DNA of 64,000 nucleotides, from positions 3,866,485 through 3,930,484 of the forward strand of contig NW_015622542.1 of assembly GCF_000835495.1 (NCBI RefSeq), given 5' to 3'. Numbering within the stretch: the stretch's first letter is position 1; each line of letters opens with the position of its first letter. Positions 20,707 to 31,186 of this stretch are shown one piece after another. A program made the position numbers and the translations under genes. The stretch comes from Cladophialophora immunda. Taxonomy: Eukaryota > Ascomycota > Eurotiomycetes > Chaetothyriales > Herpotrichiellaceae. The notes under the pieces are model-generated. The model ran no database searches, was not told the DNA's origin, and was given only the letters and a program-made list of their open reading frames with translations.

Positions 20707-23373
20707 ATGACCATCCACCACATCAAGTCGACCTCACCCGGTGCTTCAGGCCAATTGGCCAACGTCACCATGTCCGCCACTGCGACGGCTTCCCTCAAAT
20801 CTTCTTCGCATTCTCACTCCCACTCACAGTCGCATTCGCATTCCAAATCTCACTCTCACTCCCACTCCCACTCTCGCTCCTCCCGCCCCTCGACCACCCC
20901 ACGTACGCAGCCTGCGGTCGCCTCGGTCGGACAATCCATGCCACCTCACCTGTCTCCCAATACTGCTCGATCCGCTCAACCACCCAAAGATGTCAAGAGC
21001 CCGAGTCCCAGCTACTTTGGCTTTGTCGTGGGCAGCGATGATACCATACCACCCGACTCCAACCCAGGCGCACATGCTCGCCAAAATTGGACCTACCCCA
21101 ACTCGGCTGCTCCGAACAACGCCCCGACACCCCGTCATATCCCGCTCGAGGCAAACCCAGAGTTTGAAGCATTTAGAAGACAGTCGGAACACAATCACAG
21201 GTTTGCTTTGAACACGGCCTTCAGACCTTCCCAATCTCGAAACAACTCGACGAGCACTGCTTCCCGCGTCGACTCTCCCGCCTCCCCTCACACGAAGCGG
21301 CCCTCGATAGATAGAAACCCCAAGTCATCCAATGGAGGGTCGACGCTACAGCAACAGGGTAGTCAGATGGAAGATATATCCTTCTTTGACATTCCAAGAC
21401 GACAATCCCCGGGACCTATCAATTCCCAGCACACTGTTGCCGACCACCAACACGCCCGCCTCTCCTTACCTGATAACAGTATACGTACACCCCCTCTCAA
21501 GGCCGCCATAACTTCCCATCGCTCAGACACGTTACCCTCGTCGGGCGAAAAAGACGCTCCTCCTATCGTTTCCCCGACCCAAATAGCAGAGCTCGTCAAA
21601 ACCCGACCAGACGATGTTTTGGTGCTGGACCTAAGGGTATATCAGCAGTATGCCACGGCGAGGATAAGAGGAGCTTTAAATCTATGTATCCCCACGACAC
21701 TTCTGAAGCGACCCGCATATAACGTCCAAAGGCTCGCCGAGACGTTTTCATCGGCACGAGACCAAGAGACCTTCGCGCGCTGGCCGAAATGTGCCTATAT
21801 AATAGTGTATGACGCCAATTCTGCCTTGCCGAAAGAGGCTGTCACTCCGTTAAACGTGCTCAAGAAATTCACATCCGAAGGCTGGACGGGCACGGGGCTG
21901 GTGGTCAAGGGTGGGTTTCTGAAATTCCAAAAGCTGGTTCCGGAACTGGTGGATAGTGGTCCTGTGCAATCGGGGAATGGAGCATCTTCACAACCACTGT
22001 CCATTTCAGCTCCAGGAAAGGATGCCCTGCCGGTGGCCGGAGGTTGTGCCATGCCCTCGGAAAAGTCGGCCGCCAATCCGTTCTTTGGGAACATTCGTCA
22101 GAATATGGATCTGTTGGACGGAGTTGGGCAGATGCCCATCAAAAAGCCTACCGACATGAGCTCGGACACGGAACGACATATGCCCGCGTGGTTGAAGAGA
22201 GCCGCTTCAAAGTCGGACGAAGGAAAGCTGGTGTCGGACCGGTTCCTCAATATTGAGAAATCGGAACAGAAACGCATGCAGGAAGCTCTCACGGCCAAGG
22301 TGTCGTATGGAACGCCGCGCACAGAACAGCCACAGAGGATCCAAGTTGCCGGGATCGAAAAGGGCTCCAAGAACCGATACAACAATATCTTTCCCTTTGA
22401 CCACACGAGAGTTCGATTGCAAAATGTTCCGAGCGGTAGCTGCGATTATGTCAATGCCAGCCACGTCAAAGCGGAGTTTTCGAATCGACGATATATCGCC
22501 ACCCAAGCACCGATTCCTGCAACGTTCAATGATTTCTGGCGTGTCGTTTGGGAGCAGGATGTCCGTGTAATTGTTATGCTGACAGCCGAAGCGGAAGGGG
22601 GACAGGTCAAGAGTCATGTCTACTGGAAAGCTGGCGAGTATGGCCCTCTGAAGCTCAAGCAGCTCTCTGAACGCCAAGTGAGCTTGGAAACGAAGAAGTT
22701 TGCCAACAAACTTGCACCGACAGCCAGACCATCCATGGCGCCCAGAAGATCAACCACGGCCAACATTCCAGGGGAACGAGGTCGAGACGAGGTGAAATCG
22801 CCGACTGCTAAAATCCCTACCGCGATGGTTCGCCACTTCTCCTTGAGTCACTCGGCATTCCCTTTCCAGCCGATGCGCGAGATCACTCAGATTCATTACG
22901 CGGACTGGCCAGACTTTGGAGCTCCGGCAAGCCCCCTCGAGCTGCTTGGACTTGTGGAACAGGTCAACAAGTACGTCCGAGGATCAGGGACTCCGTCCAA
23001 CGTCATGGGACCAGACGACGCAGCGCCTGAAGGACAACGGCCAATCCTGGTACATTGCAGCGCAGGCTGTGGGCGAACGGGTACATTCTGCACGATTGAT
23101 TCTGTCATCGACATGTTAAAGAGGCAGCGGCTTTCTCATGAAGCCGGGGAGGATAAAATGGATGTTGACAACGGGGATTGGGTGAATCGGGATGATGTTG
23201 ATCTGGTGGCCAAGACAGTGGATGACTTCCGACATCAGCGACTGAGCATGGTACAGAATTTACGGCAATTTGTTTTGTGTTACGAGAGCATATTACAGTG
23301 GCTTGTGGTGCAGGATTCGGAGCATCAGAAACGACCGGGACTACCAGACCCAAGACGGAGTTATCACGGTTGA
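20707..23373 (+). CDS. rhodanese + protein tyrosine phosphatase (Pyp1/PtpA type)
   Basis: Intronless, 888 residues. Domains in order: a Ser-His repeat (about residues 35-57), a long disordered Ser/Pro region, a rhodanese-like (CDC25 homology) domain at about 291-418 and a classical PTP domain at about 550-880. PTP signatures present: NRYNNIFPFDHTRV, DYVNASHV, WPDFG (Trp734, with the general-acid Asp) and the P-loop HCSAGCGRTG with nucleophile Cys784. It should be catalytically active. The family (fission yeast Pyp1/Pyp2, Aspergillus PtpA) dephosphorylates MAP kinases and cell-cycle targets. In the rhodanese domain the catalytic cysteine position reads IIVYDANSAL, with Asp instead of Cys, so it is a docking module as in MAP-kinase phosphatases. 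A large insert sits between the LKLKQLSERQ segment and the WPD loop. A second ATG at 20770 is an alternative start. Confidence 0.9.
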   Translation: MTIHHIKSTSPGASGQLANVTMSATATASLKSSSHSHSHSQSHSHSKSHSHSHSHSRSSRPSTTPRTQPAVASVGQSMPPHLSPNTARSAQPPKDVKSPSPSYFGFVVGSDDTIPPDSNPGAHARQNWTYPNSAAPNNAPTPRHIPLEANPEFEAFRRQSEHNHRFALNTAFRPSQSRNNSTSTASRVDSPASPHTKRPSIDRNPKSSNGGSTLQQQGSQMEDISFFDIPRRQSPGPINSQHTVADHQHARLSLPDNSIRTPPLKAAITSHRSDTLPSSGEKDAPPIVSPTQIAELVKTRPDDVLVLDLRVYQQYATARIRGALNLCIPTTLLKRPAYNVQRLAETFSSARDQETFARWPKCAYIIVYDANSALPKEAVTPLNVLKKFTSEGWTGTGLVVKGGFLKFQKLVPELVDSGPVQSGNGASSQPLSISAPGKDALPVAGGCAMPSEKSAANPFFGNIRQNMDLLDGVGQMPIKKPTDMSSDTERHMPAWLKRAASKSDEGKLVSDRFLNIEKSEQKRMQEALTAKVSYGTPRTEQPQRIQVAGIEKGSKNRYNNIFPFDHTRVRLQNVPSGSCDYVNASHVKAEFSNRRYIATQAPIPATFNDFWRVVWEQDVRVIVMLTAEAEGGQVKSHVYWKAGEYGPLKLKQLSERQVSLETKKFANKLAPTARPSMAPRRSTTANIPGERGRDEVKSPTAKIPTAMVRHFSLSHSAFPFQPMREITQIHYADWPDFGAPASPLELLGLVEQVNKYVRGSGTPSNVMGPDDAAPEGQRPILVHCSAGCGRTGTFCTIDSVIDMLKRQRLSHEAGEDKMDVDNGDWVNRDDVDLVAKTVDDFRHQRLSMVQNLRQFVLCYESILQWLVVQDSEHQKRPGLPDPRRSYHG
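20806..20880 (+). repeat. in-frame Ser-His coding repeat
   Basis: Tandem TCN-CAN dicodons encode an alternating Ser-His tract with Gln and Lys interruptions inside the phosphatase N-terminus. Synonymous changes between units argue for selection on the peptide rather than fresh slippage. Confidence 0.8.
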
Positions 23374-25464
23374 GACTTTTTGATAAAAATAAACAAAAGC
23401 CAGGGGGGCAATGATGATTGAACGCCGAGCATGGAATGAGGTGCATATTTCCCGTTGTTGGCAGCCGGGAGGTTTTGGCTAAAGGATCTCCAAGCCAGCC
23501 GTGCATGGCTTTGGGATGCTTCGCATGGCATTTGACGTTGCTTTTGGGTTCATTCAAGGGCTTGCATAGCGAAGAAGGTGCGCGAGCATATTATATATAC
23601 TGCATATCCGTTTTTGGATATCATGATTCTGCGACGAATCGACTCAACAATGACATTGGGCAGGACCAAAGAATCTCGTCTGCGTCTACCGGGTCTTGAT
23701 CGTGGCTAATCCCCTTCATGAGGTATCATCGACTTCTTCCCTTTGCTGAGCTGAGCATGAGAGCATATCGACTGGCAAAAAGGAGGATTTGGTCCAGAGA
23801 AGGCGGCTGTGGTCGGATGCAACTTGTCCTTCCAGTTTGTGGCCACTGCCGAAATCGCCCACATTCCCTTGGGATCGTGGGAAGGATTCGCGAGAAGGCA
23901 CCATGGATGTGATGCGATTACTCTGCGTCTTGTCCTGGTCCTGGTACAGCCCTCTTCCTGGTCCATCTGTTGGGTTTTCTCACACTCTCCCCGGCTGTTC
24001 CTTGTCGGGCAGCACCTCAAGACACAGAAGATACATATAATTATTCTGCTGCTGACTTCTAGATCCTCCGTAAATCTTGCGGAAATTCGGCGAGCTCGTC
24101 CGAACGGGGGCCGTCCAACGAGGCCAAGGAACAAGACGGTGTTCCAAGAAATCCTTTCAAATTTCTCAGGTCAGCGGTGCCAATCTCCAAAATTGGCAAC
24201 TCGCCGTTGCAAAGGTGTCCGAAAGACTGGGGGATCTTAGCATGCCCAGGCAGGTGGGTTCCTGCTTCGCCATTCGCCCCTTTGGCTGTGTCCGGGTGCT
24301 CGTTTACAGGTGCGATCGTTGTGTGGCTTGCTGAATCCACAGCCGCGCTGGATCAACAGCTGAATATTGTCTTATTGGGCACAGGACGCCACGCTGGACG
24401 AGACTTTGCTTGGATTCAGCTTCTCGTCCTAGCTTGTTCGGGGCTAGCCACCCTGTCAGCACTACTATCGAGCCACTTTCCCGATGGGTTTGCTCTGTCT
24501 TGCCCAAATCTCTTCCCCGAGAAGCAACAGCAGCAGCAGCAGCAGGCCATACAAGATGTTGCAGTCAGCCACTGCTTCCCAGCTGACTGCAAAGCGGCCG
24601 CTGTCACGATATAACTCGACAGTACTTCTGCCGACCGACAGGAACCAAGACCTCTGCCCCCGGGTGGCTGGCTCGAGTTGTTCCACAGCAGCAGCCAGAA
24701 TGAGACGGACACGTCGGCGCCGTTGCCCGTTTGATAAGCAGCCAAGGCTCCTAAAGGGTCGAGATTCGCTGGCTCCGACCGGCTGGCCTGAAAATGTCTT
24801 TGCAGCCTGTCTCCCCGAGAGAGGCTTGATCGTCCACCTAGTGACTCGTTCATTCTTCGAAAATAACAACACGGGGCAGGCAGCTGGAGGCAATCACCTT
24901 CCCCATGCGGGTTCTGTATACCGAGTGCCCAGCAACCAAGGCATGCCAACAGGGTGCCACGGGTTGGGCCTCCCATCTGGGTGTTAGATGTCCGTCAGGC
25001 ACACGAGTCCCCGGCATTCAAGAATACGAGGGAGAAGCTGGCAGTCCCATGCACCTTGTCTTTTCCATGGGACGCAGCCTTCAGCCACTAACTCCATACA
25101 GGGTAAGTTTTGGAGGTGCGAAGCAAATTGCTTGTTGATGCAAGGCGCGATGCCTTTTCAGCCTTAAAACCCAAATGCCCTGCCTATGCTGCCCAAAGAG
25201 CATCTTTGTTATAAAGCATCCTTTCCCCCCCGCTTTCGTTCCACCTGGGATTTTGCCACACACACACCGCACTCGCCTTCCTGTTGGCTGTTGTTAGTCA
25301 TACTGCCATCTGCTGTGCTGAGATCACGGACCTAATATACTATAATCTCATCCCTCCCAGAAGACGAAACACAAATCCTCACCTCTTCCTGCGAATTCCT
25401 TTGTCGAATTCAATACCTCGCCATTGGAGATAGCATCAGATATTCCCCTCCACCTCATTCCACC
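23374..25464. other. intergenic, no gene seen
   Basis: 2.1 kb. AATAAA-like signals follow the phosphatase stop near 23385. A CAG run lies at 24528-24545. The long frame 24416-24976 on the minus strand is made by this repeat and G/C-rich sequence and lacks protein-like composition. Confidence 0.45.
24528..24545. repeat. CAG trinucleotide repeat
   Basis: Six perfect CAG units in non-coding DNA. Confidence 0.8.
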
Positions 25465-26244
25465 ATGTCGAACTATTTACCGTTGTACGTTGCCATGTCC
25501 TTCTTGATGATCGATGGGGTCATCGAGGTCGGCTTTGTAGGGTCAATGGTTGGTTTCTTGCACGACCGGGCGGGGAGATTCTTCACCATCAACGCTCCCA
25601 ATGGTAGTTTCGACCTCCACGGCAAGCCCAAGGGGCTTCTGGTCAACCAAGGGCATACAAGCAACGGCGCTGCAGGAACCGCCATTGTGCTGGTCGGCTT
25701 TTTGGGGTTGCTCACTATTTGGTATGAGAAGCGACGAGCCAGAAGGGTACGTTTTGGGCACTCTCCAGAAGTGACATGTTTTAGAGGGCTCGCTGCTAAC
25801 TGGCCTTTCCAGACACAAGCCACCAACCACTCGGGCATCTTCGTCTTCTGGGTCGTCATGACCGTGCTCTCGGCCCTTCTCACCCTTTCCGCCTTGATCT
25901 ACACCTTCGTGGTCACGGCCCAGACCGACGACCAGACCATCAACCTCACGGTTGCCGCGGCGAACCCGGAGCCAAAGATGTACCCGCTCGACAACTGGAC
26001 GCCCGAGAACTGGTTCGTCGCAGTCCTCGCCCTTCCTCTCGCGCACGCCAGCGACCGTCGCGACATCCGCAACAACCTTCGCCTGATGCGGGGCTGGAGA
26101 TGGAACCTCATCCCGCTGTTCATCCTCGGCGTCGTGGTGGCCGTACTGGCCGTGTGGGAGCTGGTCAGCGGGCGGCGATGGAGGCAAGGCGATTCCAAGG
26201 AGAAGCTCCGGAACTCGACGCAAAGCCAAAGCCAGAGCTATTAA
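25465..26244 (+). CDS. four-helix integral membrane protein, fungal conserved family
   Basis: Two exons, 25465-25746 and 25813-26244; 237 residues. Four membrane segments: LYVAMSFLMIDGVIEVGFVG, AAGTAIVLVGFLGLLTIWY, IFVFWVVMTVLSALLTLSAL and LIPLFILGVVVAVLAVWELV. The first luminal loop has a conserved-looking stretch (GLLVNQGHTSNGAAGTA). Before helix 4 is an amphipathic charged segment (ASDRRDIRNNLRLMRGWRWN). I recall similar uncharacterised fungal proteins of the same plan but no assigned function. The 66-bp intron (GTACGT to TTTCCAG) is a multiple of three and has no stop, so the unspliced frame is also open. I favour splicing because it joins KRRARR to TQATNHSG smoothly. Confidence 0.75.
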   Translation: MSNYLPLYVAMSFLMIDGVIEVGFVGSMVGFLHDRAGRFFTINAPNGSFDLHGKPKGLLVNQGHTSNGAAGTAIVLVGFLGLLTIWYEKRRARRVRFGHSPEVTCFRGLAANWPFQTQATNHSGIFVFWVVMTVLSALLTLSALIYTFVVTAQTDDQTINLTVAAANPEPKMYPLDNWTPENWFVAVLALPLAHASDRRDIRNNLRLMRGWRWNLIPLFILGVVVAVLAVWELVSGRRWRQGDSKEKLRNSTQSQSQSY

Positions 26245-28777
26245 GCTCCTCGCCCACCCTCGGAGAACGATTTGAGGTCCAGCAGGAGGAAAAGACTGAA
26301 TCTTCTTTGGTTACGGATACCCCCTTGATCCAGCTAGTGTGTATTTCTCTTTTTTTTATTTATTTTATCTTTGGTTATTTCTCGGGCATTATTGAGCAAG
26401 CGAGCGCGTATATTGGGACAAAGAAAAATCCTTGGGACTATTATATTTGAAAAGGGAATATTTTGGCATCACTTGATGACCCTGATGACACGACCTTCTT
26501 TTTTGGATACTGGAACATATATTCCTCGGCTAGAGTCCAACATCCTAATGCCTATTTGGTATTGTCTACGATATTAGCTGTGTGTGCATATGTGTCCAAT
26601 TTAGAGCCATCCTCGCTCTGTGTTGTATCCAGAAAAGCATTCAATTTCTCCCCCAAGTCGTGGATCGATTGGACGTCCTTGCAGCTTTGTGATTCATTCC
26701 ACGGGACCTAGTATGGATGTGAGGAGAGGACAGTTAGTCGTCGATGCTGGCTACTATTTTCCATCATCAGATTTCTGCCCCTGTCGTTGTCGCTGTCGCT
26801 GTCGCTGTCCCCAGAGAAACAGCCATGTGGACGGACTTTTTGTTCGTCTTCGGGCCGATGCGATTACTATTTCGCGAATTCTTAGAGGGCGAAAGGGGGG
26901 TATCTCCCAGTAGTAGTAGTGGCTCCTTGCCATGTGATGTGATTGATTATCACCACCAACGGTGGCCCCGACGCAACGCCGCAATTTTAAAAATAAAAAA
27001 GGGCCAACGCTGCCTAAGCCGCATCCAATCTAGACCCGGTTTTGCCCTCCCCTTGAGGCCGATGAGGCCCGTACTTCACTGCTGCCCGGATTCTGGATCT
27101 TCCCCCCCTCCCTCCCTTCGACCCGAATTTGACCGCGGTGGTCGGTGGCTGGTTGGCCTGCTGGCCTGTTGGCCGACCCAGACGGTCGAGTCATCGGCCA
27201 TGTGGCTGCTGGGCCCTGGCACGCAAGGGTGTGCACAACCGTCGTTACATGCTCGGATAGGTCCTTGCTAGTAATACCTCGTACGAGAAGACACAAGCAC
27301 TCTCTCATCATTGAGCCTCCTCTACGAATACGCGGTACACATTATCAATGTTGGTGACGTACGTGCGCCCTTTCTCTGAGGCTTGACCTCGAGGGCGCCT
27401 CCCTACATACACAGATATGCAGATATGCAAAACTCCCCTGGTGGTTTGCGAATCAAATAGCATAGCACGACGCCTTTCGAGCCCTGGTCTACTCGATACA
27501 GTCCCCCCCCCCCCAGCTGCAAGGCCTACTACGGTAACAACAAAGAATTCGTCCGAGTCTGAACCATAGTTGTGGCGTGGTCTTTCTGCAAGCCGTTTCA
27601 GCCTTGCCACCAACCACGAGGAACAATCTTTCACTGGTTTTGATGACCAGCTACACTTCTTCTCTAGCTCTGATGGTCCTGTCATCAACCATCCGAACAA
27701 CCACAAATCGTACTCGTTATGTGCAAAGACTTGGCTGTCCCAGATATTCAACACAATGACATCGACGCCTTTGCATCGCCCCCACCCTCGACAATCACTT
27801 GATCGCTGAGCCACGCCGTCACGAAAAAAGGCATCGTCATAAGCGCTCATAAAAGTCCCCGTTCTCCTATGACGCAGACAGGTTTGCCGCCTCGTGGCCC
27901 CCGCGGTGTGACTGCGTACGAGTACGTGGGCTGTGGGAAAAGCAAATGAGGCGCAGCTCGTTCTCCCACGATCCTTGTTGACTCAACCCCAAGGCTCCTG
28001 TGCTAGGGGGCAAATGCCGAGCTTCTGAATCGTCTGGACGAGCCATCATGTCCTGACGAACAAAGGCCGCGCAGCTAATATGTATGGTTGGGATCTTCGC
28101 CGTAGGAGGACACGCAAACCGTGCAACACGCCGTTATTGCTTTGGACGTGATCCCGCTGTCCATTCTCTGCGGGCCAGCTTAGACTAGAGACGGATCGGT
28201 CGAAAGGCTGCGGTCGATTAACTGCCTAGAGGTGCTTTCTATCTAGACTTTCATACCCAAACCCAAGAATATCGTCGCTGTGGAGGCCCCCTTTAAAAAG
28301 TGTTTGGTGCCCAAGACGGTAGGTAGCCTGAAAGACAGTGGAATAGACCATTTCCGTTCCTTGGTGACTGCCCCGCGGCAAGGGGAATGATGGCCGTCAG
28401 TAACTCCCGTTGACTTTCCCCAGGAAGCAAAGACTCCCAACGTTGTAATATACGCAGCTGGAGAACCAAACTCTTCAGCCTCGTTCCCCCCCTTTCTCCC
28501 GTGTTTGTGCGGCCTGGCCGTGGCCGGGGGTCTCTCGGGATCTCATCCCCGGCCCAGCAACAAACCTCATGCACTCAACTAGGGATGACATTGCTGAAGA
28601 ACAGCCCGGCGGACCGTCCACCAATTATTGGCGACTTGTACCGGTTTTTCCATCTTGAAGGACTTGTTGTCGAGGAGTAGCTCCTGTGCATTCTGACCTG
28701 ATATACGGGAAATCCTTTGCCTTGTGGAGGATACGGGCCGTGCTCGACACCATTCGCCACGATAGAGCATCTCAAAG
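26245..28777. other. long intergenic region, one doubtful minus-strand ORF
   Basis: 2.5 kb. Contains the GTCGCT repeat at 26782-26809 and a TAG microsatellite near 26910. A 180-residue ATG-started minus frame at 27308-27850 (start MSAYDDAFFRDGVAQ) has no recognised domain and an uneven composition; it may be chance or a decayed gene. Confidence 0.4.
26782..26809. repeat. GTCGCT hexanucleotide repeat
   Basis: About four and a half tandem GTCGCT units, with one GTCGTT variant, in non-coding sequence. Confidence 0.8.
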
Positions 28778-30746
28778 ATGAAGCCCGACGCCATAGAAAC
28801 GAGGCTCTTCATAAACAACGAAGTATGTGCCGTATTTGCTTCTCTCTCTGACAGGATATCATTGAACGTCCAATACCTGACATCCGCTCCCCAATAGTTC
28901 GTCCCAGGCAAGCAAGGCAAGACGTTCAAAATCTCCAATCCCTACAACGACGAAGAGATATGCAGCGTCCACGAGGCCACCAAGGAGGACGTCGACCTCG
29001 CAGTCGAGGCCGCCGAGGCTGCGTTTCCGCACTGGAGCAACATCGCCGCCCATGAACGAGCGGCGTACATGTTCAAGTTTGCCCAGCTCGTGCAGAGAGA
29101 TGCCCAGCAGCTCGCCGAGTTGGACTCGATGTGTATGGGCAAGTAAGGAACACCGCCTCCCCCGTCCGGGAAAGCTTCAGTCTTGCATTTTACCTTCAGG
29201 GAAGACGGGCACCAGAGAGCTGACCTGCATCTTCCCGTACAGGCCGGTTGAGCTGCTCAAGAAAATGGACATCCCGGCGTGCGTGGGCGTGTTCAATTAC
29301 TTCGCCGGCAGCGGATACCACATCCTGGGAGAATCGAGTCTCAGCTCCCCCAACTTCCTCAATGTCAGTGTACGGCAGCCTTACGGCGTGGTCGGCTTGA
29401 TCATCCCCTGGAATGTGAGTCCTCCCACCATTCCTCTGACGAGTCTCTCGTCTTCCTCGTCTTCGAAACCTCAACGGCTGAGTGATAGGTCCCGATGATC
29501 ATGTTCGCCTTCAAGGTCGCCCCGGCTCTGATCTGCGGCAACACGGTCGTGCTCAAGTCGTCGGAAAAGGCGCCGCTCAGCTCGCTGAAGCTGGCCTCGC
29601 TGGTCCAGGAAGCCGGGTTCCCGCCCGGGGTGGTCAACGTGGTCAGCGGCTTCGGCGACCCGACGGGCTCGGCCCTCGGCCTGCACATGAAGATCCGCAA
29701 GATCTCGTTCACGGGGTCGGTGGCCACGGGCCGCAAGATCCTCAGGATGGCGGCCGACTCGAACCTGAAGAACGTGTCGCTGGAGCTCGGCGGCAAGTCG
29801 CCCGCCATCATCTTCGACGACGCCGACCTCGCGGCCGCGGCGCGCTACACGCACTACAGCATCAACCACAACAGCGGCCAGCACTGCCAGGCCAACAGCC
29901 GCGTGCTGGTGCAGGAGTCCGTCGCCGACGCGTACATCGACATGGTCAAGCAGCTGATGGCCAAGGTCACCCTGGGCGACCCGGCCGACCCGGGCACCTT
30001 CCAGGGCCCCCAGGTCGACCAGAAGCAGCTGGCCCACATCCAGCGGCTGGTCGACCAAGGGGCCCGAGACGGCACCCTGGTGTGCGGCGGCAAGCGACAC
30101 GGCACGACAGGCGCCTTCATCGAGCCGACCATCCTGAAAAACGTCCCGCTCGACTCGGCCGCCTACACGGAGGAGATCTTCGGGCCGGTCGTGATCGTGA
30201 ACACGTTCAAGGACGAGAAGGAGGTCCTCGCCGAGGCCAACTGCACCGACTTTGGGCTGTTTTGTGAGTACAAACACTCTTTCGCTTTGTTCTCCCTCAT
30301 TCCCCCCCCCCCCCTCTCTTTTCGTCTTCCTGGGCTGCTCATTGTGGATCGAATCCTTGTCCCTCCCCTCTCTTTCCTTTTGCTCAACCCGACCCCTCCT
30401 GAACGCAACCCAATCCGCTTCGAGCAACTGAATAATAGCTGACATCCGCTCTCCCCTCCGCTCGCGATCTGTAGCATCGGTGTACACGCAGAACTTCGAC
30501 CGGGCGGTGCGGGTGGCCAAGGCGCTCGAGGCCGGCGCGGTGGGCATCAACTGCTCGGTGCCCGTGCGCGCGGTCGACATGCCCATCGGCGGCTGGAAGC
30601 AGTCCGGCATGGGCAAGGAGCTGTCGCTGCACGGGCTCAACACCTACACCGAGCTCAAGACCATCTTCATGAAGTACAACGCCGACCCCACCTCCATGGC
30701 CGTCGGGACGTGGCATTCGGGCCAGCAGGTGAATGGGGTTTCCTAG
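28778..30746 (+). CDS. NAD(P)-dependent aldehyde dehydrogenase
   Basis: Oxidises aldehydes to acids. Five exons: 28778-28822, 28898-29142, 29243-29414, 29489-30263 and 30475-30746, giving 502 residues, the usual family size. Exon 1 codes only 15 residues (MKPDAIETRLFINNE) and joins to FVPGKQGKTFKISNP. Exon 2 joins exon 3 as SMCMGK/PVELLKKMDIPACVG. Family motifs: PYGVVGLIIPWN, the nucleotide-binding FTGSVATGRKI, ELGGKSP with catalytic Glu253, and Cys287 in SGQHCQANSR. The Glu-Cys spacing of 34 is canonical. C-terminal motifs EEIFGPVV and GGWKQSGMGKE are present. The residues around the cysteine are unusual (see findings). Third positions are almost all G/C. It converges with the alcohol dehydrogenase gene; a shared alcohol-to-acid route is possible but not shown. 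Confidence 0.92.
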
Positions 30747-31186
30747 CGTCTCTCTTCGCCGAGGCAGACTTGCTCGGTGGAGGAGGAGGAGATGGGAAGG
30801 ATGTCGCTTGGTCGAGACTCTAGACTTCTAGCCCTTTTTGTCTTGTTCTCCTCCTGTAGGCTTCTGGGCGCAGAGAGATGGAGGGGAAGGAGATATCAAG
30901 AGATAGAGTCCTGGTCAGACATTGAGCTGACAGTCCAATAGATCCTTCCATTTCATGCAATCTATCATCTATCCACCTGCCTGGGTCCGGTTGTGTGTTA
31001 CAGACCGAGTCCTCAAGAGCACACCATGCGACGCTTTATACCCAACGTGACCGTCCCGCGCAAGGAAGGTTGACCTTGCCCGCCATGCCAACATCCAACA
31101 TCGCGAAAACAACCAGTCCTTGTAATGCCACTCACTGTGCGTGGTACGGTGTGGCACCTTTTCTATACTCCCTTTGTTTCCTGTGT
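30747..31186. other. intergenic between convergent dehydrogenase genes
   Basis: 440 bp holding both 3' ends; no other feature seen. Confidence 0.5.

Noticed and set aside
24416..24976. 186-residue minus ORF over the CAG repeat
   Set aside because: Contains a poly-Cys run read from the CAG repeat, which no plausible protein has.
27308..27850. 180-residue ATG-started minus ORF
   Set aside because: No domain, uneven composition, poly-Gly from a homopolymer C run; mentioned only in the intergenic entry.
29471..30643. 390-residue minus-strand ORF opposite the ALDH gene
   Set aside because: Product of high third-position G/C in the ALDH exon; composition is Arg/Val/Asp-rich without domains, and it crosses an ALDH intron.
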